From: Pseudomonas piscis
GTDB taxonomy: Bacteria; Pseudomonadota; Gammaproteobacteria; Pseudomonadales; Pseudomonadaceae
Direction of reading: 5' to 3'
Length of the DNA stretch: 64,000 nt
NCBI RefSeq assembly: GCF_009380155.1
Contig: NZ_WHUV01000002.1
Coordinates: 620,001 to 684,000 of the forward strand
Shown here: piece after piece, positions 54,877-63,784 of the stretch
Numbering within the stretch: the stretch's first letter is position 1
Layout: every line of letters starts with the position of its first letter
Position numbers and translations under genes: made by a program
Notes under the pieces: model-generated
What the model saw: only the letters and a program-made list of their open reading frames with translations
The model's database searches: none
What the model was told of the DNA's origin: nothing

Positions 54877-55860
54877 ATGGCCAGGGTGAGCCACCGAAGG
54901 TTGGGATGGGTAAATAAGGTGGTTGAATTGGTCAGCAAGGCAGACAGATACTTGGAGGCGAGCGTTCGTCAGAACACGTCGAAGAGCTACGCTGCCGCCC
55001 TCTCCCATTTCGAAGTCACCTGGGGCGGGTTCCTGCCCACCACCACTGAGTCCGTGGTGCGATACATCGCTGAATACGCCGACCAGCTGGCGCTGAGCAC
55101 GCTGAAGCAACGCTTGGCTGCGCTCGCAAACTGGCATCAAAGCAACGGCTTCCCCGACCCCACTAAAGCGCCTAAGGTCAGGCAGTTGCTGAAAGGCATC
55201 CGGGCGGTATACCCCGTGCAGCAGAAGCAAGCAGCTCCTCTGGCGTTACTGCACCTCGAAAAAGCAGTGGCGCACCTGGAGGATGAGGTTGCTCAGGCAA
55301 GAGCAGCCGGCAACATGGCCGCCCTTCTCAAAGCGACCCGAGACATCGCCTTGCTCACCATTGGTTTTTGGAGGGGGTTCCGCGGAGACGAGCTGGCTAG
55401 GCTCACGATCGAGAACACCCATGCTGAGCGCTATGTGGGCATTACGTTCTATCTGGGTTCCAGTAAAGGGGATCGGCAGAACATTGGCCGCGAGTACAAG
55501 ACTCCTTCGCTGAGCAAACTCTGCCCGGTCGAGGCGTATCTGAACTGGATTGAAGCAGCCGGCCTAACCCGCGGTGGTATCTTCAGGAGGATTGATCGCT
55601 GGGGCAACATCAGTGATCGCCCGATTGCGGCCCATAGTCTTATTCCCCTGCTTCGCGACACACTGGATAGGTGCGGCTTGCCGTCCGGAATCTACAGTGC
55701 TCATTCAATCCGACGCGGGTTTGCCACTTGGGCCGCGAGCTCTGGCTGGGACATAAAAACGCTCATGGAGTACGTTGGCTGGAGCGACATGAAGTCCGCG
55801 CTGCGCTATGTGGAGCCGGCTCAACAGTTTGGTGGGCTCATCAGAAAACTGGAGGGATGA
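54877..55860 (+). CDS. Tyrosine recombinase (site-specific integrase)
   Basis: The 327-residue protein has a SAM-like core-binding domain (TSKSYAAALSHFEVTWGGFL) and a complete catalytic domain. The arginine is in FWRGFRGDEL (R169), a lysine in SSKGDRQN, H276-S-I-R279 in AHSIRRGFATW, then VGW at 300-302 (Trp in place of the usual His), and nucleophile Y311 in LRYVEP. An internal GTG and an ATG-rich leader exist, but AAGGCGGTACTA precedes the chosen ATG. It is divergent from the KfrA-like gene. It is the best candidate for moving the island, though attachment sites were not found. Confidence 0.92.
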   Translation: MARVSHRRLGWVNKVVELVSKADRYLEASVRQNTSKSYAAALSHFEVTWGGFLPTTTESVVRYIAEYADQLALSTLKQRLAALANWHQSNGFPDPTKAPKVRQLLKGIRAVYPVQQKQAAPLALLHLEKAVAHLEDEVAQARAAGNMAALLKATRDIALLTIGFWRGFRGDELARLTIENTHAERYVGITFYLGSSKGDRQNIGREYKTPSLSKLCPVEAYLNWIEAAGLTRGGIFRRIDRWGNISDRPIAAHSLIPLLRDTLDRCGLPSGIYSAHSIRRGFATWAASSGWDIKTLMEYVGWSDMKSALRYVEPAQQFGGLIRKLEG

Positions 55861-55971
55861 GATTCTTGATCCTGCGCGTAGGTTGCCCCTGAAATTCCCA
55901 TAGGGTTATGAGCGTACCTAAATGGAATCCTGCTTTACCGCAATGACTAATATAGATAATAGGAAAGCCTT

Positions 55972-56610
55972 ATGATCGACCAAGATGGTTACCTCACTTT
56001 CCCCCTCTATCACGGGACGTCGACACTTTACCGAGATTCCATTGAAAAGCAGGGGCTTGGTGCGGTACGCGACCCCTCGTTGTTCGACTTCGAAATTCTG
56101 GAGCAGCTTGCAAAACTGCTTGATGCACAGAAGAGTAAGAGTACCTGGTGGCAAATGAATGATTTTATCGTCAAGGCGATGATTGATCAGAACGTAACAG
56201 GTGGTGGGTTCAACTTCAGGTATGGCGGAATTTACCTTTCTGCTTCTCGCCAGACGGCCCAAATGTACGCAAGAAGCCCTAAAGGCTCTGAGATAATCTC
56301 GCATATTTTTTGGGCATATGAAGAACTTAAATCGGTGGATCCTGATGCCGCAAGCCAATTGCTCCATTGCGCGCACCCGCTAACAAAACTTTTCGAAAAA
56401 CCTTCAATGCCAATGCTAATCACAATAAGTAAAGTCAAGGCCAACTTACTCACAACTGAGCACGGCAAGGCTATCGACGAGCAGCTAGCAGAAATGAAAA
56501 CCCTTCGAGAAGCGAGAGATCCTCATCTCATCGACGTTATCTGGCAGCAGCGAAATTTTACCTTCGATGGGACACTCGAACCGCATACATTGATGTTCGA
56601 GGAGCTGTGA
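55972..56610 (+). CDS. Protein with ADP-ribosyltransferase-like fold, 212 residues
   Basis: AGGAAAGCCTT precedes ATG 55972, with an AT-rich promoter-like patch just upstream. LYHGTSTLYRDSIEKQGLG (residues 12-30) and FRYGGIYLSASRQTAQMYAR (about 83-102) follow the H-G-T and Y/S-x-S pattern of ADP-ribosyltransferase-like folds. The end (RDPHLIDVIWQQRNFTFDGT) could supply the last catalytic residue, but I cannot identify the glutamate. No immunity or antitoxin gene is adjacent. It may be a defence effector or a housekeeping modifying enzyme; substrate unknown. Confidence 0.5.
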   Translation: MIDQDGYLTFPLYHGTSTLYRDSIEKQGLGAVRDPSLFDFEILEQLAKLLDAQKSKSTWWQMNDFIVKAMIDQNVTGGGFNFRYGGIYLSASRQTAQMYARSPKGSEIISHIFWAYEELKSVDPDAASQLLHCAHPLTKLFEKPSMPMLITISKVKANLLTTEHGKAIDEQLAEMKTLREARDPHLIDVIWQQRNFTFDGTLEPHTLMFEEL

Positions 56611-56770
56611 CCTAAGGCTAGCAATGGCTAACGTGCTGAAATGCGAGCTATCGGGCATGTGCTCTTAGGTGGTGACGTACGCAGCAGGGGCGATTCACAG
56701 CGCACTCATTTCCGTGACCATCGGCGTCTTCGCCCCCAACCCTGCAAAGCTGGCTCTGAGGTTAATTGGT

Positions 56771-57739
56771 TCAGGCTGCCAGGAACATAATTTCTTTCGA
56801 CCCGGATGCCCGCTGCAGTACGCCTGGATGCCTAGACTCCAGCGCGATGACCTCGGCTTGATAGGCCAGCGCGGGCAGCATCTGTTTTCCGTGTTGCAAG
56901 AAGTTCGTCAGGCCAGCAAATTGCTCATGGGTGATCCGGGACGCAGTGGCACGATCACTGGACAGTCCCTCAACGCGTTGCGCGTTCAACACGCGGATGT
57001 CCGATTCAAGCTGGGCGAGGGACTCGTGAGCGTATTTCACCGCACCTGACTTTGCCTGAACATGTGATAACGCAAGGCCAAGGTTGATCAAGCGATCTTG
57101 CAGTAACTTGACGTCACTCATGCGTTGAGTGGCGCTTGCAGGTATAGCGGCATGACGCTCAAGCACGAGCTTCGTGAATTGATACTCCTTGTGGAAGTCA
57201 GGAATGAGCGCTTTGAGCTGCTGAACATCACCCTCCTCACAGAACTGCCGGGCAGAAAGCAGCAAGGATCGGAACTGCGCTTCATCCGTTAGCTGACCGC
57301 GCTCATGAGCCTCACTGACCAGCCTCCAAGTCTCTGCAATGGTCTGAGATTGAGCCTGGATTTGCGCGCTGATCTTGTTCAGCTTTTGACATACGATCAC
57401 GAAACCCGCAGTGGTCACCGCGAGGTTCAGGCCGGTCATGACCAGATTGGCTGTCTGCAAGCTCTGCAGCACGTTCATGCTTTGCTGAAGGTGCTCCATG
57501 CCCGTCTGGAGCGAACCCATGCCATTCGACAGGGCATCCTGGAGCTGTTGGAGCTGCGCATGCGTTTGTTGGCTATCCCCGGGAAAAAGGAGGTGCCCAA
57601 CAATCTGCCCGCCCTTCTCGGTACCTTTGGCATGGCGAACTACACCCCCAAATAAATCGTACTCCCCGCTTTTGAGCTTGGCCAAGATATCAGGAAGGTT
57701 CGGAAGAGAGCGCAGCAGCTCCTCATTCATCACAGGCAT
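56771..57739 (-). CDS. Membrane-associated helical protein paired with a YaaW-like protein
   Basis: ATG 57739 lies inside the upstream YaaW-like gene and is preceded by AAGGAAAC. The 322-residue product has coiled-coil stretches around one hydrophobic segment (LVMTGLNLAVTTAGFVIVCQ, about 98-117), so a single membrane anchor is likely. After it comes another helical region (LNKISAQIQAQSQTIAETWR) and a conserved-looking VALESRHPGVLQ-type end. I recognise no family. The overlap with the YaaW-like gene means joint expression and probably a complex. Confidence 0.6.
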   Translation of the reverse strand: MPVMNEELLRSLPNLPDILAKLKSGEYDLFGGVVRHAKGTEKGGQIVGHLLFPGDSQQTHAQLQQLQDALSNGMGSLQTGMEHLQQSMNVLQSLQTANLVMTGLNLAVTTAGFVIVCQKLNKISAQIQAQSQTIAETWRLVSEAHERGQLTDEAQFRSLLLSARQFCEEGDVQQLKALIPDFHKEYQFTKLVLERHAAIPASATQRMSDVKLLQDRLINLGLALSHVQAKSGAVKYAHESLAQLESDIRVLNAQRVEGLSSDRATASRITHEQFAGLTNFLQHGKQMLPALAYQAEVIALESRHPGVLQRASGSKEIMFLAA

Positions 57740-58434
57740 GCGCGTAGTTTCCTTGTGTAATCAGCAAAATCGGCTTCATATCGGGTGCGGCGGATCTTGG
57801 CCACCTGGAGCACCGCGGGAGTGGTAATGCGAAATGCAGGAGAGGTGGCTTGGTAGATTGCAGCCCCGGCAGCGCCAATCGCCAACGGAGGGGCTGCGAG
57901 CGAAAGCAGGCGCCCACCTATAGCCCCCGCCATGCCTGCAGCTCCACCGGTAGCCGCAATACCACCAATAGCGCCCGCTGCGGAGATCAACCCTCTAACA
58001 ACCTGGGCGATGTATGCCGATAGTTTTGCGACATCCCGATAGTCCACGGACACCTCATTCCCGATGTATTTCTTGACCGCCAGGCCAATAATCTGCTCTT
58101 CGATGGCATAGATGTCATCGGAGGAGCCGGGTTTTCCATCAAGTTTCTTCGCCACATCTGTCGCGAGTTCCGTGTAGTCCACTCCACTAGATCTGAATAG
58201 TGTGGCGATGCTGTTGCTGCCGAACGAGCGGATTTCGGCCTCCATCACCTCTGGAATAGATTGGAGCTTGCCCTGGCTTTTTCGGCTGATGATGGTGGTT
58301 TTGACCTTGCTGTCGAGGGCCACCCTTCCCTTGCCGTTATCTGTTATCAGGTCGGCCAAGACGTCCAGGTCGGCGCTTGACGCATTCGACAATAGGTCGA
58401 CCAGAGATCTGTTCCGCGGAACAACGAACTCCAT
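57730..58434 (-). CDS. YaaW-like (UPF0174) family protein
   Basis: TACGGAGGTAAC precedes ATG 58434. Three segments resemble E. coli YaaW as I remember it: SSADLDVLADLITDNGKGRV, RSFGSNSIATLFRSSGVDYT, and SPAFRITTPAVLQVAKIRRT. A Gly/Ala-rich hydrophobic region (about 160-205) probably inserts in the membrane. The family has no established biochemical role, but similar proteins with a membrane partner recur in mobile regions. It is the first gene of a two-gene reverse-strand operon. Confidence 0.75.
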   Translation of the reverse strand: MEFVVPRNRSLVDLLSNASSADLDVLADLITDNGKGRVALDSKVKTTIISRKSQGKLQSIPEVMEAEIRSFGSNSIATLFRSSGVDYTELATDVAKKLDGKPGSSDDIYAIEEQIIGLAVKKYIGNEVSVDYRDVAKLSAYIAQVVRGLISAAGAIGGIAATGGAAGMAGAIGGRLLSLAAPPLAIGAAGAAIYQATSPAFRITTPAVLQVAKIRRTRYEADFADYTRKLRACL

Positions 58435-58574
58435 GTTACCTCCGTAGGATTTTGATCCGGCCCCGCGATGATCGCGTTGAGCCACCATAAGTTATCCAGA
58501 TTCTAGCGGGTCGCTCCTACGGTGTCTTCTCTGCAGCTCAACGGTAGGGATGGAGCGATTCTGATCTGAGGTCT

Positions 58575-61500
58575 ATGATCGAGCGATCTCAAAATGCCTG
58601 CACGGGGTCATTTTTCATGGATGAGCAACTCGGACGTCAACACGCTGCAGCGTGGTTCCACTCCGCTTCGACTTTCAACGAGCCAACCCTTCGGACAAAA
58701 GCGTATGCGAACGCTGCGATTGAGGAGTTCGTGAAGCTGCAGCTCAAGCAGCCGGAGATTCTGAGCACGCTGTTAACGGGCGGTAATCAAGGCGCAAAGC
58801 TGCTCAACACCGACCCCTACCAAGGGCTGCGAGAGGTTATTCAGAATGCCGATGATCTCAAGGCAAGCTGCGTTCAATTTGGCGTACGCACCGTTGAGAA
58901 CCGCAAACAGTTGGCCATCGTTCACAACGGCCTGCCGGTTGAGCTCACCCATGTTGTACCAATGATTTACCCCTTCTACTCAACGAAACAGAAATCAGCT
59001 GAGCTCAAGGGACGGTTCGGCATCGGACTTAAAACACTGACGCAGCTGGGTGAACACCTATCTGTGCACAGTGCCCCGTTTCATTTTGGATCGCGAGATG
59101 ATCATGTGGCACGAGTGGAGGAAGCCAGCCCCATAGAAGGCTTCTACGATCCACTCGACGACCAGACGCTGATTACGGTTGATCTCTACCAGGACTACAG
59201 TCTTGCCTCGCTGACGCATTGGTTTGACGACTGGGAACCCAGCGACCTGATCTTCTTGGATCACGTACGAACCATAAGCCTGGTCGATCTGGACGAGCAC
59301 ACTGTGCTTAAGAAGCTAGCAATACAGGTCGCCGAACAACCGCGGCAATTCTCTGTGACGCTAGGAAAGCAGCCAAGCAAGGTCACCCACTTCACATTCG
59401 TGATTGATGACGCTAGGTGGGAGCGCTTCGTTTGCAGGGTAAAAGTACCCCCTGGGAAGGAGCGGGCTGCAAAAGCTACGGGTGATTTTACCCCTATCGG
59501 TATTGCCTTACCGCTAGATGGTAATGCTCGTGGCCGCCTGCACGTAGCCCTTCCCACGAAAATCCACACCAATACTTCATTCTCTGTGGATGCTCAATTC
59601 GATCCCTCTACATCGCGAGAGGATATGATCCAAGGGCCATGGAACCACTGGCTTACGGAGGCCTCTGGCCAAATCATAGGCGCATTGGCAATCCACTTGG
59701 CACAGCAGCGTAATACTCTTGCGTGGCATGTGGTGCCTCTCGGGGCTAAGACAGATAGCAGTTCTGACTGGCTCAATAAGCTGTTCAGCGAAGAGTGGGT
59801 CAAGGCCATTGAGGCGTTCAAGACATGCCCAACACTGATTGATGGGCGCTATTCGCTGAGCCAGATTTCGTACTGCGATGCTTCGATAGATGAACTGTTA
59901 ACCGATGCCGACCACGTGGAAATCTGCGAGGCGCCAATACTGCCCGTCGGGATGAGAGACCCACTGGGCCGTTGGCGAGAGGTACTAGACAACCTTTCGG
60001 TTTCGCACTCAGTGAGTCTGCAGGACGTTTTCACTCACTGCGACGCGGATGGCTTCTCCCAAAAACCTGCGCAGTGGTTTATGGAGATGGCTCTGCGCTG
60101 CTTGGAGAGCTATGACGAAGATCCGATGCTAGGCACCAAGTGGGTACCTCTGGCTAACGGCGCTCGAGCGAAAGCCATTTGGGACTCGGAGGCAGATAGC
60201 TGGCTGGTCAGCCACCTTCCAGAGAACGACCTTGCATTGCGCCACATGCTGACAGAGATCGTCCACCCATTGCTCCTCACCCCACCCTATGCGGCATTAG
60301 TTGATTGGTTATCGGAGAATGCGAACTACAAGAACGAGCTATCTGCGCAGCACACGCTGGAGGCTTTCGCCAGACGATATGCGGACGCGCCATGGGCTGC
60401 ACAGCAGAATGATCTTCTAGACCTGCGCGACCTTTTCGAGCATGTCGACACTAAGTCCAGCACTCTGGGCTATGAGGTCGGCGGAGCCTTACTCATCGAA
60501 TCCTTCAGCTTTGAGTCCGGCGGCCAGGTCAAACAGCAGAAATCGCTGAGGTCGCCAGTCGAGATTTATCTGCCGGCGTCTATCGCCGACTCTCAGGATG
60601 CCTGGTCAAAAGCAGCTGCATCGACTCCTGGCATCTTCTGGGCATCCGCCAGTTATTCGGAATTGTTCAAGACCAAGCGTACAAAAAACGAGGGCAACTC
60701 AGCCGATCACCTGACCACAAGCAGAAAACGTGGTGTGAAACGGTTCCTAAGTCTACTGGGGGCAGAGACCTCGCCTCGGCTCGTTGCCGCAGTTACCGGT
60801 ACTCCACCCTCAATGCTGCCCTCACACAAGTCCGCGCGAACCTATCTTGGCAGAGCAAAAGGGGGCCTGAGGCGCGATTTTACTTCTCCTGATCTGGATG
60901 CTGTCTTGCAGGACATTCTGCAAAGCGCTATCCCGTCGACGGAACTGCAAAAGAGTAAGAAAAGGCGAGCGGTGAGTACGCCTCGAACCCTTCTAACTGC
61001 CGCGGATCGAGCTATTGCACTCTTCCGCTGCCTTGACGCGAGCTGGCCATCTCTGGAGTCGCAAAGTCGAACCTACGCCTACCGTGAGAACGGAAGAACC
61101 GACAGTTCTCCGGTACCCACCACCTGGCTTGCCAGACTGATTGACAGCCCATGGTTTCCCAACCTTGCGGGCTCGCTTTGCATACCCAGAACCTTGGTCG
61201 TCGAAACCAAAGTCACGTTCGCCATGTACGAAGACCATACGAACTTCGCCGATGGCTTGCATGAAGCTGACGCCAACAGTGAGTTCGCTCGCGCGCTTTA
61301 CATGGAAGTCAATCCGCCCGTCTCCGGTCTGGTGGCAGCTCTAGAACGCGAGCGCCATGGCAACAGTCCTGATGAAGCGAATCTAATGCGCCTTTACAAA
61401 GCCTTGGCAGGGCACTGCCCTCAGAGCGTTGCGGCCCTGTCCCAAGCGTCAATGATTGGGGACATACCGATCGCGAGCTTGAGGGGAAAATTTGGATTAT

Positions 61501-63098
61501 CCCGGGCACGGGGACTGATAGCGCCGTGCGTTACGACCCAGCGTGACAGCAAGCAATGGTTCAGCCCCAGAGGAGTTTTTGCAGGCAAAGACGTCTTCCA
61601 TGCCAGACAACCCTTTGTGCTCCATGATCGTCAACTCATGCCACTCTGGAACGCATTGGGCATCCGCAGCCCTGATTTGGCGAGCTGCGTTCGCGAGCTG
61701 GAATCTTTGGCAAAAATGGAGTATCAGCCCCAGTTGGATGCCTTGTTGATCGACATCTACAGGCACATGGATGGGTTATTGGAGAAGGCAACCGCGGCAG
61801 ATCGCCGAAGCCTCAATACCGTGCCTCTTCGCTCAAACGATACATGGTCAACCAAACGGCCTATGTATTACTGCAACTACCAAGGTGTCGACTCCACGAA
61901 GATCACATTGTGGGAGCCACCCTGCGCGCCGGACAGCATTCCTAATTTCCTACGGGCTGCAAGCGTGGAACGACTGCCATTCGCCCCATTACCTAGCTCA
62001 AACAGCACTCTGGCCGGCGATGAAATTCGTTCACGCTTTCAGTGCGCACTACGCATCTTAAAAACTGACCTCGCCCGCGAAGATGAACGTTCGTACACAG
62101 CCATGTCGCCTTGGGATCGATTTGACAATGCTGATGTGCACTTGCACCCAACAGGACAACTTATTGTGAACGCCACCCCCACAGGCATGCGCTCCGTCCC
62201 TCTGTCCGTTCACGCTCACGCGGACACCCATCGTTGTGCAGTACATTTTGACGATGTGAGGTTGATCGGAAGAGTCGATTTCGGGGGAGCAGCGATCGCC
62301 AGTTTCGGAAGTGGCGACCGGGTGCGCGCCATCGCGCTTGCGTGGGGTGCAGCCTGGTCAGCTAGCGAAGACTGCATTTTCACACCAGACATAACACTGG
62401 CAACCGAAGCGCAGGATACTGACTTGGATACCTTGATCAAAGAGCGCGAGCGGCTTGGAAGTTCAGGCAAGCGGAAGATCATCAAGCGCGACTCAGGTGC
62501 CACAGGTGGCAGCAACGGTCAACTCAATACATCCCCTACCCGTCGACTGAAACCTTTACCGGAAGAGTTTACCTTTACCACCGTGATCAAGGATGCGGAT
62601 GAGTCAGTTGGTAGTGGCCCCCAGCAACGCAGTACGAAGCCTTTATTGCCCCCTCCGACGACTGGGCCGCGCCCCAATTCCAAACCGGTACCAGAGAGCG
62701 CCCATCGGCAGTATTCCTCGGCAGAGTTGCAAGCAAAGGCGTGGGCTCACATCGAGGTAGTGCTCCAGCGGGAAGACGCTGTCCTGGCTGACCTGCAGGC
62801 GTATCGCGGCATCGGGGCAGACGGTGCCTTAGACAAATCGACATTCGTTGAAATGAAATCTTTTGCCCGCGGCTCCCCCTCAGAGATCATGCTTACCGAG
62901 GCAGAATTTCGTCGTGCGCACGAGAGTACATCGACATTCTATCTGGTCATCGTGTCGGGACTGGAGGAAGGATACGAAACTGAGATTCGGATCTACATAA
63001 ATCCAACGAGACACTTTCCTTGGACGCCGAAAGGTTCAGTCTCGATCGGCGGGCTGGCAAGGGGCGCAGCATTAGTTCTGAGGCAGTCGATGGATTGA
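58575..63098 (+). CDS. Sacsin-type HSP90-like ATPase fused to a DUF3883 nuclease-like domain, 1507 residues
   Basis: Start 58575 follows GAGGTCT; ATG 58617 (MDEQLGRQHAAAWFHSASTF) is an equally plausible start. Residues about 75-180 form a GHKL/HSP90-like ATP-binding domain of sacsin type: REVIQNADD (86-94, N-box), an AIVHNGLP segment (114-121) in place of the D-x-G-x-G box, and GRFGIGLKT (146-154). A very long middle of unknown fold follows. Residues about 1390-1507 match DUF3883 (protein NO VEIN C-terminal): AELQAKAWAHIEVVLQREDA and FVEMKSFAR with E1426-x-K1428, a restriction-enzyme-like core. Such fusions occur as solo defence genes; this role is inferred. Confidence 0.8.
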   Translation: MIERSQNACTGSFFMDEQLGRQHAAAWFHSASTFNEPTLRTKAYANAAIEEFVKLQLKQPEILSTLLTGGNQGAKLLNTDPYQGLREVIQNADDLKASCVQFGVRTVENRKQLAIVHNGLPVELTHVVPMIYPFYSTKQKSAELKGRFGIGLKTLTQLGEHLSVHSAPFHFGSRDDHVARVEEASPIEGFYDPLDDQTLITVDLYQDYSLASLTHWFDDWEPSDLIFLDHVRTISLVDLDEHTVLKKLAIQVAEQPRQFSVTLGKQPSKVTHFTFVIDDARWERFVCRVKVPPGKERAAKATGDFTPIGIALPLDGNARGRLHVALPTKIHTNTSFSVDAQFDPSTSREDMIQGPWNHWLTEASGQIIGALAIHLAQQRNTLAWHVVPLGAKTDSSSDWLNKLFSEEWVKAIEAFKTCPTLIDGRYSLSQISYCDASIDELLTDADHVEICEAPILPVGMRDPLGRWREVLDNLSVSHSVSLQDVFTHCDADGFSQKPAQWFMEMALRCLESYDEDPMLGTKWVPLANGARAKAIWDSEADSWLVSHLPENDLALRHMLTEIVHPLLLTPPYAALVDWLSENANYKNELSAQHTLEAFARRYADAPWAAQQNDLLDLRDLFEHVDTKSSTLGYEVGGALLIESFSFESGGQVKQQKSLRSPVEIYLPASIADSQDAWSKAAASTPGIFWASASYSELFKTKRTKNEGNSADHLTTSRKRGVKRFLSLLGAETSPRLVAAVTGTPPSMLPSHKSARTYLGRAKGGLRRDFTSPDLDAVLQDILQSAIPSTELQKSKKRRAVSTPRTLLTAADRAIALFRCLDASWPSLESQSRTYAYRENGRTDSSPVPTTWLARLIDSPWFPNLAGSLCIPRTLVVETKVTFAMYEDHTNFADGLHEADANSEFARALYMEVNPPVSGLVAALERERHGNSPDEANLMRLYKALAGHCPQSVAALSQASMIGDIPIASLRGKFGLSRARGLIAPCVTTQRDSKQWFSPRGVFAGKDVFHARQPFVLHDRQLMPLWNALGIRSPDLASCVRELESLAKMEYQPQLDALLIDIYRHMDGLLEKATAADRRSLNTVPLRSNDTWSTKRPMYYCNYQGVDSTKITLWEPPCAPDSIPNFLRAASVERLPFAPLPSSNSTLAGDEIRSRFQCALRILKTDLAREDERSYTAMSPWDRFDNADVHLHPTGQLIVNATPTGMRSVPLSVHAHADTHRCAVHFDDVRLIGRVDFGGAAIASFGSGDRVRAIALAWGAAWSASEDCIFTPDITLATEAQDTDLDTLIKERERLGSSGKRKIIKRDSGATGGSNGQLNTSPTRRLKPLPEEFTFTTVIKDADESVGSGPQQRSTKPLLPPPTTGPRPNSKPVPESAHRQYSSAELQAKAWAHIEVVLQREDAVLADLQAYRGIGADGALDKSTFVEMKSFARGSPSEIMLTEAEFRRAHESTSTFYLVIVSGLEEGYETEIRIYINPTRHFPWTPKGSVSIGGLARGAALVLRQSMD

Positions 63099-63583
63099 TT
63101 TTCCGGGGTAGTACAAGGGGGTGACCACCGTTGGCGACCAGGCGTAGAGAGTGGGCTGTAGTGGCGATGAGAGGTTCGGGTCAGTGAGGGTTGCACTGGC
63201 AGTCGCCACCAGTTGAAAAGCACTCTTGCCCTTATCTCAGTAACGTGCCGTGCGGAAGCTGGAGACGCCCTCCTACCCTAGGTGTTCGGTGAGCCAACAG
63301 GTGGAATAGAGTCCATTGATGTTGCTCACGACCGGATGATCTTCTATTTGACCTAATTGACGCACTCCGCGGCGAAATTGAGGGTTTGAAAGTGGACAAA
63401 AATATTCAAGTAAGGGTGAGCCCAACCCGATCGGGGGCCACCCTGCGGCCGCTCAGGCAATGGGCATTCTAAAGGACGCTGATACCACCTATGCGCCGCA
63501 AAATAGCTCTGATAGATGGCCTGATCGGGGTTCATCACTTCACTTCACATCCCGCACCGAGCGCTAAGGCATCCACCCCGGGA
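63099..63583. other. Region between the ATPase-nuclease gene and the LysR fragment
   Basis: Contains broken ORFs only. No hairpin terminator, tRNA or direct repeat marking an island edge was found. Confidence 0.4.
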
Positions 63584-63784
63584 GTCATGGAATTCGCAGT
63601 CGGAGGCTTCGGCTGGGCTGAGCTACCGCGCCACCTGGTCGCAAGGTTCGGCCGAGACCTGATAGAACTCAAGGCACCTGGTTATCCGCGGGGCGTGGAG
63701 ATTGGTGTTGTCTGGTCGCGCGATCGTCCACTTGGGCCCGCAGGCCAGTGGCTTATTGAGCAACTGAAAAACAAGCTTTCTTGA
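63584..63784 (+). pseudogene. LysR-type regulator C-terminal fragment
   Basis: The forward frame reads EFAVGGFGWAELPRHLVARF then ELKAPGYPRGVEIGVVWSRD and ends with a helix GPAGQWLIEQL, the last 65 residues of the effector-binding domain of a LysR-type regulator. The DNA-binding domain and most of the effector domain are missing; the frame runs on to ATG 63491 but those residues are unrelated. It is probably a backbone gene truncated by rearrangement, and may mark the right edge of the acquired DNA. Confidence 0.7.
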
